Origin: Chiua virens | Taxonomy: Eukaryota; Basidiomycota; Agaricomycetes; Boletales; Boletaceae | DNA length: 64,000 bases | Assembly: GCA_019787685.1 (NCBI GenBank) | Contig: JAHNUO010000007.1 | Location: forward strand, 248,001-312,000 | Reading direction: 5' to 3' | Part shown: in pieces, positions 33,644 through 44,754 of the stretch | Layout: every line of letters begins with the position of its first letter | Position numbering within the stretch: position 1 is the first letter of the stretch | Translations under genes and position numbers: made by a program | Notes under the pieces: model-generated | Database searches by the model: none | What the model saw: only the letters and a program-made list of their open reading frames with translations | Told to the model about the DNA's origin: nothing

Positions 33644-33826
33644 GTCGTTTCCAGCCTGTCCCCACTTGTATGATAGCGTATAGTTGATATCCATGTCCGT
33701 GTCTGTGTCTGTGCCCATGTCCGAGTGAGATCCCTAAGTACGAAAACAAGGATTAGAAGGGTAACAAAACGATACGAATGAAAAGAGATCTGAATGAATG
33801 ACACCTGAGCGCGGGGTTCCGCCCAT
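33644..33826 (+). other. 3' region of the antisense gene
   Basis: Contains repeats of CCGTGTCTGTGTC-type words at about 33693-33722. No coding signal. Confidence 0.4.
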
Positions 33827-34444
33827 TGAAGGTAATAAATCCCGGCTGAAGTGCAGTACTCAGGGGGATTGAAAGAAAGAAAAAAAGAGGGTGAAGGAAT
33901 GCGATTCCGTTCGACCCAGGGACAACACTGAGTTGGTGAACGATGAATAATGGTTTTTGAGTAGTCCGAGATGAATCCGGGGCGAATCCGGATTAAAACA
34001 GATAGAAAAGCGGACACGGCAGTCCAATCCGGATTGAGAAAATACGAGGAGAGCGAGAGAAAACGAACGTCGACCGAAAACGATGTGAGACAGATGCACA
34101 TGGGCAAAAGCTACTGTATTTTTGTCAATACAGTGAATTTATAGTCCTCGGGAATACCCTCAGACTTGTCCTAAGTAAGGATAATAATAAAAAGAAGGGT
34201 TTTCGTACAGTATAAAGTTCGAGAGGCACCCGAACATCCCTGCAAGGGCTGCGTGACATGGTCTAGCCAATGCTAAGTACGAATAAGGAGCATCAAAAAT
34301 AAAATAAAAGAGTCCGAGGCAAAACGGGCCGTGGATACAGCAATCCGGATGAGTTCGCACAAGCAGATAGATCAGGATTGGGATCGGGTGACGACAGGGT
34401 GCGGAAATGTGCTATGCGAGCACAGGGAATACCTATTCCCTACA
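33827..34444 (-). repeat. Solo N1 LTR nested in E
   Basis: 618 bp; minus-strand TGTAGGGAAT to TTACCTTCA. Flanks CCAT (33823-33826) and CCGT (34445-34448) differ at one position, consistent with a mutated 4-bp duplication. No N1 interior is next to it. Confidence 0.88.
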
Positions 34445-34890
34445 CCGTCTTGTTTTCTTCGGTCATCTATCGCGTCTTTGCCTACTTTTGTAGCCTTTAT
34501 CGTCTATATCAGTCGAAAGTGGATCGGTAAAACTATCACCGGGTCAAAACGTGCATGCGCCCCATCACGCGTTTGAAGACGAAAATCTAGGTATTAGTTC
34601 GTTGGGGCAGGAGGGGAAATGGATAGACGTCTGTTTTTCTGTTTTTCTGGTTTTTTCTTTATCTACGGTTTTTAGATCTTTTTGGTCTGACTGAGCGAGA
34701 AAGCAGAGGATGTGAGTGAGTGAAGTTCTATGGGGTATCGTAAGACTTTTTTATTTGCTTGGATATCATTTTTCTTCAAAATCAAGTACACCAGACGAAA
34801 CCCGGGGTGAAATAGAGAGCACTGGACTAAACCCAGGATAGAATAAATACGTATCGGGCGGTATAAGGGGGGGGCGGTAACGACAGAAGG
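34445..34890 (-). other. E 3' noncoding interior
   Basis: No gene seen; AT-rich with T and G runs (for example G7 near 34868). Confidence 0.45.
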
Positions 34891-36100
34891 CTAGTCTTGC
34901 AAGACATCGCCCTTGTCTTCATCTTCGTACTCGACATCTTCCTCAGCATCAGAGTGGTCGTATTCCTCATCGCCTATTCCGGTCAGTTCAGTAACCGGAA
35001 TAGTGATTTTCGTCTGTGGAAAGTAAGGTAGCAAGCGAAACGCCGCATACCTCAGTTTCGAAATGGCGCCGTCCAACTCGGCTAGCAGATACGATCCTCC
35101 AGTAGTCCTGCGAAGGACCACCATTGGACCGAGGTAGCATGGCTTCGTTTTCCGATTCAGCTCCTTCTCAATCTGCATATTTCAAACCAAGACAAGGTCA
35201 CCCGAACTAAACTCTTTTGTCTGTATCCAGTTCTTGAATCACGCCTCAAAATCTTTAAGGGATGCAAACCGTGATGCCAAGACGCGTTCTCGGATAGAAT
35301 CGATATCTGTTTGACGCTTTTGGAGCTGACAAGCTCTCCAAGCTATCAAGCTTTCGCTAGAAACCGGGTCAGCATTAGGAATGGGAACGAGAAATGTTGC
35401 CTCTGATAAATCGAACGGAAAAAGCGGCTCAACACCATGTACCATAAAGTACGGCGAAAGACCAGTTGCTTTGAGTATAGTGACGCGTTCGGCCCAGAAA
35501 ACGGAGTGAGCGATCGTCGGCCAGCGAACTTCCCCTCCCAGGGTACTTTTGACGATGGCCTCCCAGACATCAAGATGATGCTGTTCGACAATGCCATTCG
35601 CCTGAGAGTTGTAAGGGGAAATCCGGATATGGTGGATACCGTATCGGGTAGCCAAGTTGTCGAGTGCCTGTACGAATGCCAGACCGTTGTCCGTAATGAG
35701 CTCAGAGACGGCTCCCCAACGGCATAGGATATCTTCGAAAATAAAAGATGTGATGGAGGACACATTCTCGGATCGCAACATGCGCCATTCAGGATACGCA
35801 GTAAGAGCGCATCGGGCCTGTACAATATACCGGTATCCGCCTGATCGAGGCATTACCATCGTGTCGATGTGGACTTTGTGAAATAGCCTGCCCATAACTG
35901 GTACGGTAGGAGGGATATGAAACTTCTGCGTCTGTCAAATTTGACACTCGTGGCAGGTATGGGTATACCATTTGACGTCATCGATGAGCAGAGGCCACCA
36001 GAAACGTAGCAGTAACCGAGTCCGAACCGAGAAGACACCTTTGTGTCCAAGGTTGTCATGCGCCTCCTTAATGAGTCCGTAACGGCGTTCTCTTGGCACG
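34891..36100 (-). pseudogene. E integrase
   Basis: HHCC finger (HDNLGHKG ... CHEC) near 36060-35950 with a TGA after CQI (former CGA). The core has HIDTMVMPRSGGYRYIV (first Asp), ELITDNGLAFVQAL (second Asp) and YNSQANGIVEQHHLDV (Glu). Stops near 35236 and 35185 interrupt the C-terminal part, which ends in a very acidic tail (EEYDHSDAEEDVEYEDED) in place of a chromodomain. It catalysed integration in its active ancestor. Confidence 0.82.
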
Positions 36101-38254
36101 ACTAACTGGTGTCTGCTGTGTGGTTCTCGATGATAGAGAGATCCGTTTAGAAGAAAGAACCAGGGTCGCGGAATTAACGAAGGAGGTGAAGTTGCGATCT
36201 GTCAAATCCAGAGGACGGACCCGGTCGTCGAGGAATAGGCGAATCTGATCAATGCGCGCTTCTTTTTCCAGAGCTTTGGGGGAGCGGGGGATAACCGGTT
36301 CTGGTTCTGCCGGTTCTGCCGTAGGAGAAACAAATATGGATATGGATTGGAAGGAATGTGTGATGGAATGTCTGTTAATGTGAGCAAACCGACCTGGTGG
36401 TGACAACCGGTCGTTTAACAATGCCATAGAGAAGGAATATGCTTGGTCCAACCAATCCTCGAAATCATCCTCTTCGGGAGGGTCATTCTCAGATGGTGGA
36501 TGACGAGAGAGTCCGTCTGCGCCAGTATGTTGGGTAGCAGGGACGTGAACGAGGCGAAAATTGAATAACAAAATGCCCGCAATCCACCTATTAATGGTCG
36601 CGTTGGGCTGGAGGTCCGGGTTATTGATCATACCCTTAACGTATTTCGCGTCGACTTCCACTGTGAAATTGGCAACACCGAACACGAATATCCGGACTGC
36701 TTGCAAGGCACGGAACAATCCGTACAGCTCCAGTTTGGCCTGAGAGTAGCGGCTCTCGACCTCTGTGAGACTAATTGAACCAAAGCGGTTCGGGTATCTC
36801 TTGCTGTCATCTCCTTCCTGCAACAAGATATAGCCAACCGCGATGTATGACGTATCCACTGCAAGGATAACCTCGTTCCCGGATTCGTAATCCAGGCGAT
36901 GAAGAGCAGGGGAGTGACAGATTGCATCCTTGAGACACAGCATAGCAATTTGTTGGGGTTCTCCCCATTCGAATGAGACACTCTTTCAGGTCAAGTTGAC
37001 CAACGGTCGAGCAATCGTAGCAAAATTTTTGATGAAAATTCGAAGAACACCGCACACACCTAAGAATCCATGTACTTGTGTAAGGTTCTGACACTTGGGC
37101 CAGTCGCGGATTTTTTGTACCTTCTTCTCATGAGGGATATGGCCATCAGCCGTACACTTGTGTCCGACCATGGTCGTGTCTGGTGCTGCGAGTACGAATT
37201 TCTTGGCGGATACTGTTACTCCAACATTTTGTAGTCATTGTAGGATGCGATGGACTACAAGGAGGTGCTCCCAGATGAAGCGACGAATACCCGGATTTTC
37301 TGCGATGGTTTCGTAAGAGCCATCCGAATTTTGGTAGCGGGTTGAGACTGTTTTGACCGGCAGATCATCTATGAATGGATAGGTATAATGAGGTATCTCA
37401 TCCTGCAAAATAAACGACATGTCGGCCTGATATATTTGCACCGCGTTTGTGTACCCCATGGGTACCGTAGTGAGCCGGTGCGGACCCATTGGACTGTTGA
37501 AAGTGGTGAGGTCGCGTGAATCCGGGTGTAATGGATGTTGGTCGTATCCGGCAAACAAGTCCATCATCCCGTATACTGCATATCCAGCAAAAGATTCCGC
37601 GAAGTGTTTGACGAGAGGTGGGGTAGAAGAGTCGCGGATTGTGACTGCGTTCAGTGGCTGCAAGTTGTGGACGAGTCATAGCGATTTACCGTCCTGTTTT
37701 AGGACGCAAAACCACCGTGATTGATAGGCAGATGTCGAGGGTTCATACACACCGGACACAATCCGGTCCTTGATAATCTGGATCGTGTCAGCCCACATTG
37801 CAGGGGGAACTGGGATGTTTCGCAGTATCCAAGGCATATGAGGTATGGTAGGAATTTTGACAGGGGGAAAATATTGTTCGAGGAGACGGCCCCGCTCGGT
37901 CGGTATCCAAGCAAAGGCCGTTTCGTGGACGTGGACGATCCATCGGATTAATTTGACTTCTTCTGGCCATAGCCAGTTAGCCGGGTCAAGATCTAAAGCA
38001 TCAGTGCATTCCTGTGTGAAACGTTGTCCAGGGGTAAAGTCGGGTGGATGAGTAGGTAAAGGTTTCAGTCCAGCGATAGGGTCGTCTGGCAGAGATCGCG
38101 TGATACGAAACTCCTCCCTGGTTGGAACAACTACCGACCTGAACTTTACGTGCTACCGGTTTATAAACCAGCGCGTGCGAAATGGTATCATATGAATAAA
38201 CAGAAGTGATAGCGGAAAGAACGTCCAGATTAGGGTCTGTACGCATGGATGACA
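36068..38254 (-). pseudogene. pol: E reverse transcriptase and RNase H
   Basis: One frame with TGA stops at former CGA codons (after KSL, after RILQ, after VNLT). RT motifs: SRWFCVLKQDGKSL, MDLFAGYDQH, FNSPMGPHRLT and the catalytic YPFIDDLPVK. RNase H begins EVILAVDTSYIAVGYIL with SQAKLELYGLFRAL and HTGADGLSRHPP. The order and spacing are normal for Ty3/gypsy. The single class of lesion (CGA to TGA) points to cytosine deamination at CpG. Confidence 0.82.
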
Positions 38255-38486
38255 AAAATGAGTAATCGGCCGAAGGCGGGACTGGTCCGATTGAAAGAGG
38301 TGGAAGCCTGTGTGTAAGAAGTCGGGAAATAGAGAGATGAAATGAATGACGGTTTTAAAAAAAATGAAACCGGATGCGACGCGGATAGAAGATTGAAATC
38401 TCCCCGATTGGTATACGGATCATCAATAGCTAAAAACCCAAGTCCATTTCGACGACAGTCTGATGGCTGTTACACTGTTTCTTTTC

Positions 38487-40813
38487 TCAGCAACGGGGGC
38501 ATCCTTCCGTCCACACCCGAGTAGACAAAGAGAATTGCTTCCCCGTGTTAGGGTCGCGCAGCGTAATCATCTGTGCTCCATCCGGGTAATTGTCAGTAGT
38601 CGCACTCATAAGACAATGAAACGGTCGTCTGAGCAATAGATCAAAGTTTGCCCTGGCCAGAATCTGGACCTGAAGCATCACTTCGCCCATACCAAAGTCT
38701 ACGGATAGGTTCTCCAGTACCCCCACTGTTTTGTCAATGCTTGTGTTGGCGGATGACATATTCATTGTGTGATCCGACTGAATTGGGATACCGAGTGTCT
38801 CCCAGATACGTTTGGGCATCGCGACAATCTCGGACCCAGAGTCCAAGACGCATTGGATGGGTCTTCCGGATTCTCCTATCTTGGCCTCGATTGACTGAAG
38901 GGGAAGACTGTGATGTGCCACTATGAGTCCATTGTCGTTTCTGTTTATCCGGTTGCTGTATTCGCGTTCAATTGCAAATGGGTCAAGACCCGTGAGCTCG
39001 TTTACCTGCACAGCCTGAGTGGATAGGTTAGTCGTTACTCGTTTAGTGGTAGTAAGGTCCCGAAATTGCTTTCGGAACTCTGGTGCTACCAGCAAATAAA
39101 TCTTTAATGGGCACGGGTATACTTGTATCCAGGACTCGGTCCAACACTCGTTGTGGAGCTGAGTCATCCTCGAGCGGAAACGAGTACCTATATTGCATCG
39201 TAGGGTTAAACGAAGGGTTAGTTTGTGCTGCACGGAAAGGAGGGTTGCTATTGTCGTTGGCATGACCAAAAGAAGAAGAACCGGACTGGTCCGGCTATTG
39301 CGGATGCGGGTGTGGGTGACGAGGCCAGGTGGGGAGCGTGATGGCGTAGATGATGATGATGGTTTGGGGTTAGCTTCTTTGACGGTCTGTAACTCTGGCG
39401 AGATGATCTCCTCAGACACCATGGCCGACCGACTGTTTAGTTTCCGAGGTGGCATATATACGCCATCAAACCGGACACATTTACCCTTTTCCTTGGTCGC
39501 CTTATCTGCCTGGAACGTAGCCCAAGCCTGTGCAATGTAGGGCTGGAAATCCGGGTCGGCTACTACGGATAGAGGTTCGCTTTCCTCGTCCATTTCCGTG
39601 AGTGCAAAGGCGGCCGGTTTGATGTCTAGGACCGCTGGTGTTCCCAGATGCGCGGATGATAGAATGCCTGCCTGTGATATGTGGGGGTAAGTCCCTGGTA
39701 GTATTGCTGGATGACATGGATGCGGCAGGGGGGTGAACCGGTTGGCTATTAGCCCATGCGTAGTTGACACCGTCCTTGAAACATTGTCCGCCTGGCGCTC
39801 GAGGAATGTTAGAGCCGTCCGGCATGTAGAGCTTGTTATCAGACTCTCTGACCACCTTCGCTGTATTGAGGTATTCGATGCAGATGGGGCAAGAACACAT
39901 ATAATGGCTGGGTCCATCGCAGAACTTGCAAGCAGACGAAGTACGTGAGGTTTGGTTTGTCTCTACCTTCACTGTAGGAGCCGGTGAGTATGAGGGAATA
40001 GGTGTGGTTGGTTGATACATTGATGCGGGTGGTGCGGGTATTTGAGCTGTTTGACGTGGCGGTTGATATGTAGAGGTGAACGGGGGGGGACTGAGCGTGG
40101 GTGTGAATGTCGGGCGAAATGTAGAACCCATTAGGAGAAAAGTGGCCGCCTTTGTGGAATCATCCATGGAATACGGGTCATTAGGGTGGTGATCTGGTAG
40201 TATGATGCGTAACCGGTCACAGATCTCCTGCTGTAGCTCAGGTGGGAACCCGTTTAGGTATAGGCCATTACGGTCGATGTCTGAAATTTTTTGGTTAGCA
40301 ATTAGTACAGAAGAGACCTTACGGAATGCTCGAGTATATTCCCCGAGCTCATCCTGGTTACGCATCTGCCTGCTGTGACACTTCTGAGCCAAGTACTTGA
40401 GGTCTGCACGACCATATTGGTTTGTACCCTCACATCCGGGGTATAGTTTTTTAACCGCTGACACGAATGCATCCCAATCCATTGGGTTGGCCGTTGTTTC
40501 CGGCAGGGTTTGCCAGACCTTGGCTTCATCTAGGGCCGCGTAGTGTAATGCAGCTTTTACCTTGTTCGTCGGAGTAAGACCAGCCGCGTCGCCAAGGAAT
40601 TCTATGTCCTCCAGGTAACGCAGGTAACTCGGACGGTGTTTTTCCATCAAATTTAGGGGCATTGGGTGTGCCTCGTAAAGGCATCTGGAAGGGTTGTTGC
40701 GCCATCAGGTTCTGTGGAGGTGGGATAGGACAAGACAGTTGCGAAGGTGACGATACGGTTCGAGAAGGGGATGTAGGGGACGGGTTAAGTAGAGAAGATA
40801 AAGAAACGGACAA
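38487..40813 (-). pseudogene. gag: E gag and aspartic protease, frame-disrupted
   Basis: The gag frame (40662-39502 and a few codons upstream) has a capsid-like PSYLRYLEDIEFLGDAAG, KVWQTLPETTANPMDWDAF and a knuckle-like CKFCDGPSHYMCSCPIC. The protease has QCVLDSGSEIVAMPK with an intact D-S-G and ANFDLLLRRPF. Between them, one natural reading needs four +1 corrections, near 39673, 39327, 39287 and 39091. Each is a CAG/CTG that restores frame as CG, giving linkers such as HITAGILSS and KDLFAVAPEFRK. Confidence 0.8.
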
Positions 40814-41164
40814 AGAGGATTTAGAAGATGGTTTAGAAGGGGTAGAGGAATGCGAGGACGGTAACGAAGGAAGAGTTGTTAGAGGAGATAGATCAGGGTC
40901 GGGTGAACGGTATCGAGTAAAAGAGGCTTCCAGTTCAGAAGGAAAATTAGTAAAACCGCCCAGGACAACGGGTGAATCGGGTGAACGTAGTGTGAAGGAG
41001 TCAATGCGGTTATGCCGCGCTCTATCCAGGGTAACCGAAGTAAAAAGCTCAGTATTGGCAGAGATATCCAGATTTCTAAGACTTGAGAGTAGCTCGTCTA
41101 CCTCTAGTCGCTCTGGTGTAGGCCTGAGCGATCTCGTCCTGACAACCTAAAAAGAACCCCTCGC
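40814..41164 (-). other. E 5' leader
   Basis: Interior next to the 5' LTR. An open but uncharacterised acidic frame exists on the opposite strand, which I regard as a shadow. Confidence 0.45.
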
Positions 41165-41177
41165 GGTGGGCTCCAGT
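41165..41177 (-). promoter_or_regulatory. E tRNA-type primer-binding site
   Basis: Minus-strand AC then TGGAGCCCACC immediately after the 5' LTR, identical to that of N1a. Confidence 0.65.
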
Positions 41178-42063
41178 TGAAGAAATAAAAAACGGGCTGG
41201 TGTGACAGGAACAAGGTTAGTAGAACTGTCAGATAGAAAGAAAAGGGATGGGCGCAAGTATGACTTGTCCCAAGGGGTTCTGAGGTTGGAGATGAAGTGT
41301 CAAGGTGTTGACAGGAGCTTTGAAAGCAATCCGGACGCGTTCCCAGGTGAAACCGTACGAAGGTCGACAAAACCGGCCGAAATGCGGACAGTCAGATAGT
41401 TTGGCAACAAGGCAGAGACTCGAGCACAACAGTGATCGAGTATGAGTAAGGTCGGATAGAAAAGATAGTTAAATGGGCGAGGTGACTTAGAACACGAGAG
41501 GAAAACGGGGATCGAAAAGATAAAATTTTTATTTATGAACACAAATTTTATAGTCTCAGGTATTCCCCGGGACTTTTACAGCGGATAAAGTATCAAATAA
41601 ATAAGGGAAGCGTATGTATACGGAGCCGACTCTCATGGAGATCGACCCGTGAAAAGGAACACAATGTTCTGTCAAGATGGGATAAGGTTTGATCCATGAA
41701 TCAATGGACTACCTTTAAAATGTCATATGACCCGACTATCCGTTCCTTATAACCAATTGGATATGTGTCGATAACACGGAACCGTCTAAAAAAAATCTAA
41801 GAAGGTACGAAATAAAATAGAAATTGGACAAAAAGAGAGTTGATTAGTGTACGTCGTGCAATCCCGATTGAGCAACCCAATTTGGTCACCTCGCACGAAA
41901 ACGTGTAGGAACAAAGAACAAAACATACGAATATGGGTTGGATTCACTCGGATGGACACGGGACCACAACGGGCGGGTAGGACAATCGATATGGGCAATC
42001 CGGGCATCCTGTAAACAAGCGGGAACACAGTTTTATCACCTCAAGGGGTCATTGACTCCTACA
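41178..42063 (-). repeat. E 5' LTR
   Basis: 886 bp, pair of 31340-32227; keeps CG at 41777-41778 and 41783-41784 where the other LTR has CTG and CAG. Confidence 0.92.
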
Positions 42064-42189
42064 CCGGGCCACCAAAATTCGGCGGCGACCAGCTGGCGAG
42101 TTTTCAAGAAGCCAGGGTACCTGGCGGTATGGGAGTCATGGTGGCAGGCAACAATTTGTTGCCGGAGTTCGCGGTTAGGTGGGACGTAG
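42064..42189 (-). pseudogene. G1b integrase zinc-finger fragment
   Basis: Minus-strand HHCC start: NRELRQQIVACHHDSH-like reading to KTRQLVAAEFWWPG. It is bounded by the E insertion (CCGG) and the copia insertion (CTACG). Confidence 0.82.
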
Positions 42190-42683
42190 TGTTGGAATAT
42201 GTATAAACTGTTCCAACTGTTCCAGGTAGTACCCGCGCTTCCGAGGCAAGTTCCGAGGTTCCCACGCTCTGGAAGTACCGGAACGACTATAGACTTATTG
42301 TAGTACCTTAGGCACTGTTAGAACAGACCGGATCCAAAGGACCCGGTTGTCCCGAGGGCAGAGTCACTGCTCTGGTGACTTACCTGATGGTAAAGCTCAA
42401 GACGATATTGTGGAGGATGGAGAGAGAGAAGATTGTTATTCTGTATGTACAGTAGAACATGTTTATATATCTACTGTGATGCTATGCTGTACCTGTAGTG
42501 AGGAGTAATGGTACTGCATTGATGATTGTAACTAATTGTATTGTAGTGCCTAAGGTACTACAATAAGTCTATAGTCGTTCCGGTACTTCCAGAGCACGGG
42601 AACCTCGGAACTTCTGGAAGCGGAAGCCTTGGAAGCATGGGAACTACCTGGAATGGTTGGAACAGTTTATACATATTCCAACA
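42190..42683 (-). repeat. C1 3' LTR, long foldback
   Basis: 494 bp. It begins and ends with TGTTGGAATATGTATAAAC and its inverse. About 126 bp at the left end (42190-42315) and 138 bp at the right end (42546-42683) are near-complete inverted repeats of each other, with a 230-bp loop between that holds TATATAAAC. On the minus strand a purine tract (AAGGGGGAG) precedes it. Confidence 0.9.
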
Positions 42684-42744
42684 CTCCCCCTTGCCTTGTG
42701 TACGCAGACACTTCAGGCATAAGAAAGGACTTTCACACAAGCTG

Positions 42745-44414
42745 TTAGGCTGGCAAGTAAAACTCCAAACCAAGCAAGGAGCAAAACTTCTCAAACTTGA
42801 CATGTCCAAGGTTCTTAGTGAACATATCTGCTGGATTGTCATCTCCAGGGACATAAAGTAGCTCTACTTGTTTGTAAATCATCACTGCATCTCGTACAAA
42901 ATGGTAGCGGATGTGGATGTGTTTGGAACGCTTTTCAGTGACTGGGTTCTGAGCTATAAATAGCGATCCCTGATTGTCACCACAGATCGGGATTGGTTTT
43001 AGATGGTATCTGAGTTCTTCCATCATTTGAAAAATCCATACAGCCTGGCGAGAACAATCACTCAGAGCCATGTACTCAGCTTCTGTAGAAGAGAGGGCTG
43101 TGGTTTTCTGCAGGTGTGAATTCCATAGGAAAACACCATTGGCTAGCTTCATATAAAAGCCAGTCTGGGAGTGACCAGTAATCTTATCTTGACCCCAGTC
43201 AGAATCAGTGAAGGCAATAATCCCTTTGCCAGAAGATCCATCAAACACAAGTGAATAATCACGAGTGCCGGCTAAGTAACGGCATATATACAGGGCCTTA
43301 TCAAGGTGCTCCTGTGAGGGATTTGCAGATTGTCTAGCCAGTTGCGTTACAGCATAGGCGATATCCGGTCGTGTGCCAATCATAAGATATATTAATGAGC
43401 CTATCACTGTCTGGAAGCGTGTCCACAACTCTAAATTGACAGAGGCATCATTCTTCGCTGGGTAATATCCCTGCAGTAAGGGAGTACAAGCAGGCTTGGC
43501 ATTTGTCATGCTAAAGCGCTCAAGCACTTTGTCAAGGTATGAGACTTGGTCTATGAGGATCCTATAACCTTCTCGACGTATATTCATTCTGAGGAATTCA
43601 TGCGTTTCACCCAGATCACGGCATTCCCACTTCTTCATGAATGTGGCCTTTAGCTTATCTACTAAAGCTTTACTGGGTCCACAGAAGAGGGCGTCGTCTA
43701 CGTAGATAATCGCTAGGACGATATCTTTTCCATTGCAATAGATGAAGAGGCCAGTGTCTGTTCTAAGTCGCTTGAAGCCTAGTGCCTGCATCGACTGATC
43801 TAAAGATCTCCACCAGGCTAAACCTGCCTGTTTTAAGCCATAGATGGCTCAGAGTAGTCGGAGGACTTTGCCTTTTGAGTTGGGAAGCACAAACCCTTCA
43901 GGAAACTCCATGTAGAGTTCCTCTTCCAGTATTCCATATAGGAAGGCAGATCGGACATCAAGTCCTGATATGTGCCAATCATTGAGAGCAGATAGAGCAA
44001 GCATGCATCGCACTGTCTCAAAGTGTACAACTGGGCTGAAGATCTCATCAAAGTCAAGCCCTTCCACCTGTGAGAAGCCTTTGGCAACTAGGCGGGCTTT
44101 CTTGCAACCATTTGTTTTGACATCAAACACCCATCTATTTTTTATAACCTTTTGGTTGGGTGGACAGTCTGTGACTTCAAAGACTTTGCGATCTTTCATA
44201 ATTTGTAGCTCTTCCTCACAAGCTTTATGCCAGAGCTTTTGCTCTTGGTAAGGGAGCTTAAGTATGTCATGGTATGACCAGTCTCTATAATTGACTTTGG
44301 TCATTCCAGAGTTTCCGAGCGGAACTGCATGAGCACAGATAATGCAATAAAGCATCTCCCCCTTCCCTGGTCAGGCGTTCTACATCATCTTCTGACAGAG
44401 TTGGTGAGGGTGGG
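42745..44414 (-). pseudogene. pol: C1 reverse transcriptase and RNase H
   Basis: RT: KNRWVFDVKTNG, KARLVAKGF, GLDVRSAFLYGILEEELYM, then an in-frame TGA after KVLRLL (former CGA), then AIYGLKQAGLAWW and the catalytic YVDDALFCGP. RNase H: IAFTDSDWGQDK, SSTEAEYMALSDCSRQ and NPADMFTKNL. It ends with FYLPA just before the LTR. The protein is identical to that in C2, including the stop. Confidence 0.9.
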
Positions 44415-44638
44415 TGAAACAACCTAGAACAAAACTAGACCGTTAAAGTATAGTGGTTGAGTGAAGAGGGGGTTCAGTCCAGTGAAGAGGCAAAAACTCC
44501 AAGAGAACTTTGTTAGAGCTATGTTATTGTGGCAGCCAATCAGATGCGATGGTTTGGACAGCCTTGACATGAGGCGTGTATTATTAGAATAGGTTGAACG
44601 TTGGAGTTGTTAAGTGAGGAAAAGTTGGTATCGTAACA
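44415..44638 (-). repeat. G2 3' LTR (short variant)
   Basis: 224 bp. Relative to the 432-bp solo LTR of the same family (54117-54548) it lacks about 207 bp that include the TATA box. The same deletion is in the 5' LTR. Confidence 0.92.
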
Positions 44639-44754
44639 CTATCCCCCTTCTGTTGATCAAACTCTGGATGATCTATTTCATGATTGAGACGATGGAGACC
44701 ATCCTCATGTTTGGTTTGTGTTTTATCGTCATATGTGCGAAACATAGAGTTAAA

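Larger units (their letters stand above)
31340..42063 (-). mobile_element. E: Ty3/gypsy element with antisense accessory gene, inserted in G1b
   Basis: LTRs of 888 bp (3', left) and 886 bp (5', right) flank about 8.95 kb with gag-PR, RT, RNase H and integrase on the minus strand and one plus-strand gene between integrase and 3' LTR. The target-site duplication is CCGG, 4 bp (31336-31339 and 42064-42067). The primer site is the same tRNA-type as N1. It has no chromodomain; the C-terminus is acidic. A solo N1 LTR is nested at 33827-34444. Confidence 0.9.

Noticed and set aside
33823..34448. A complete N1 element at 33.8 kb
   Set aside because: Only one LTR is present, with E sequence on both sides and no primer site next to it; it is a solo LTR.
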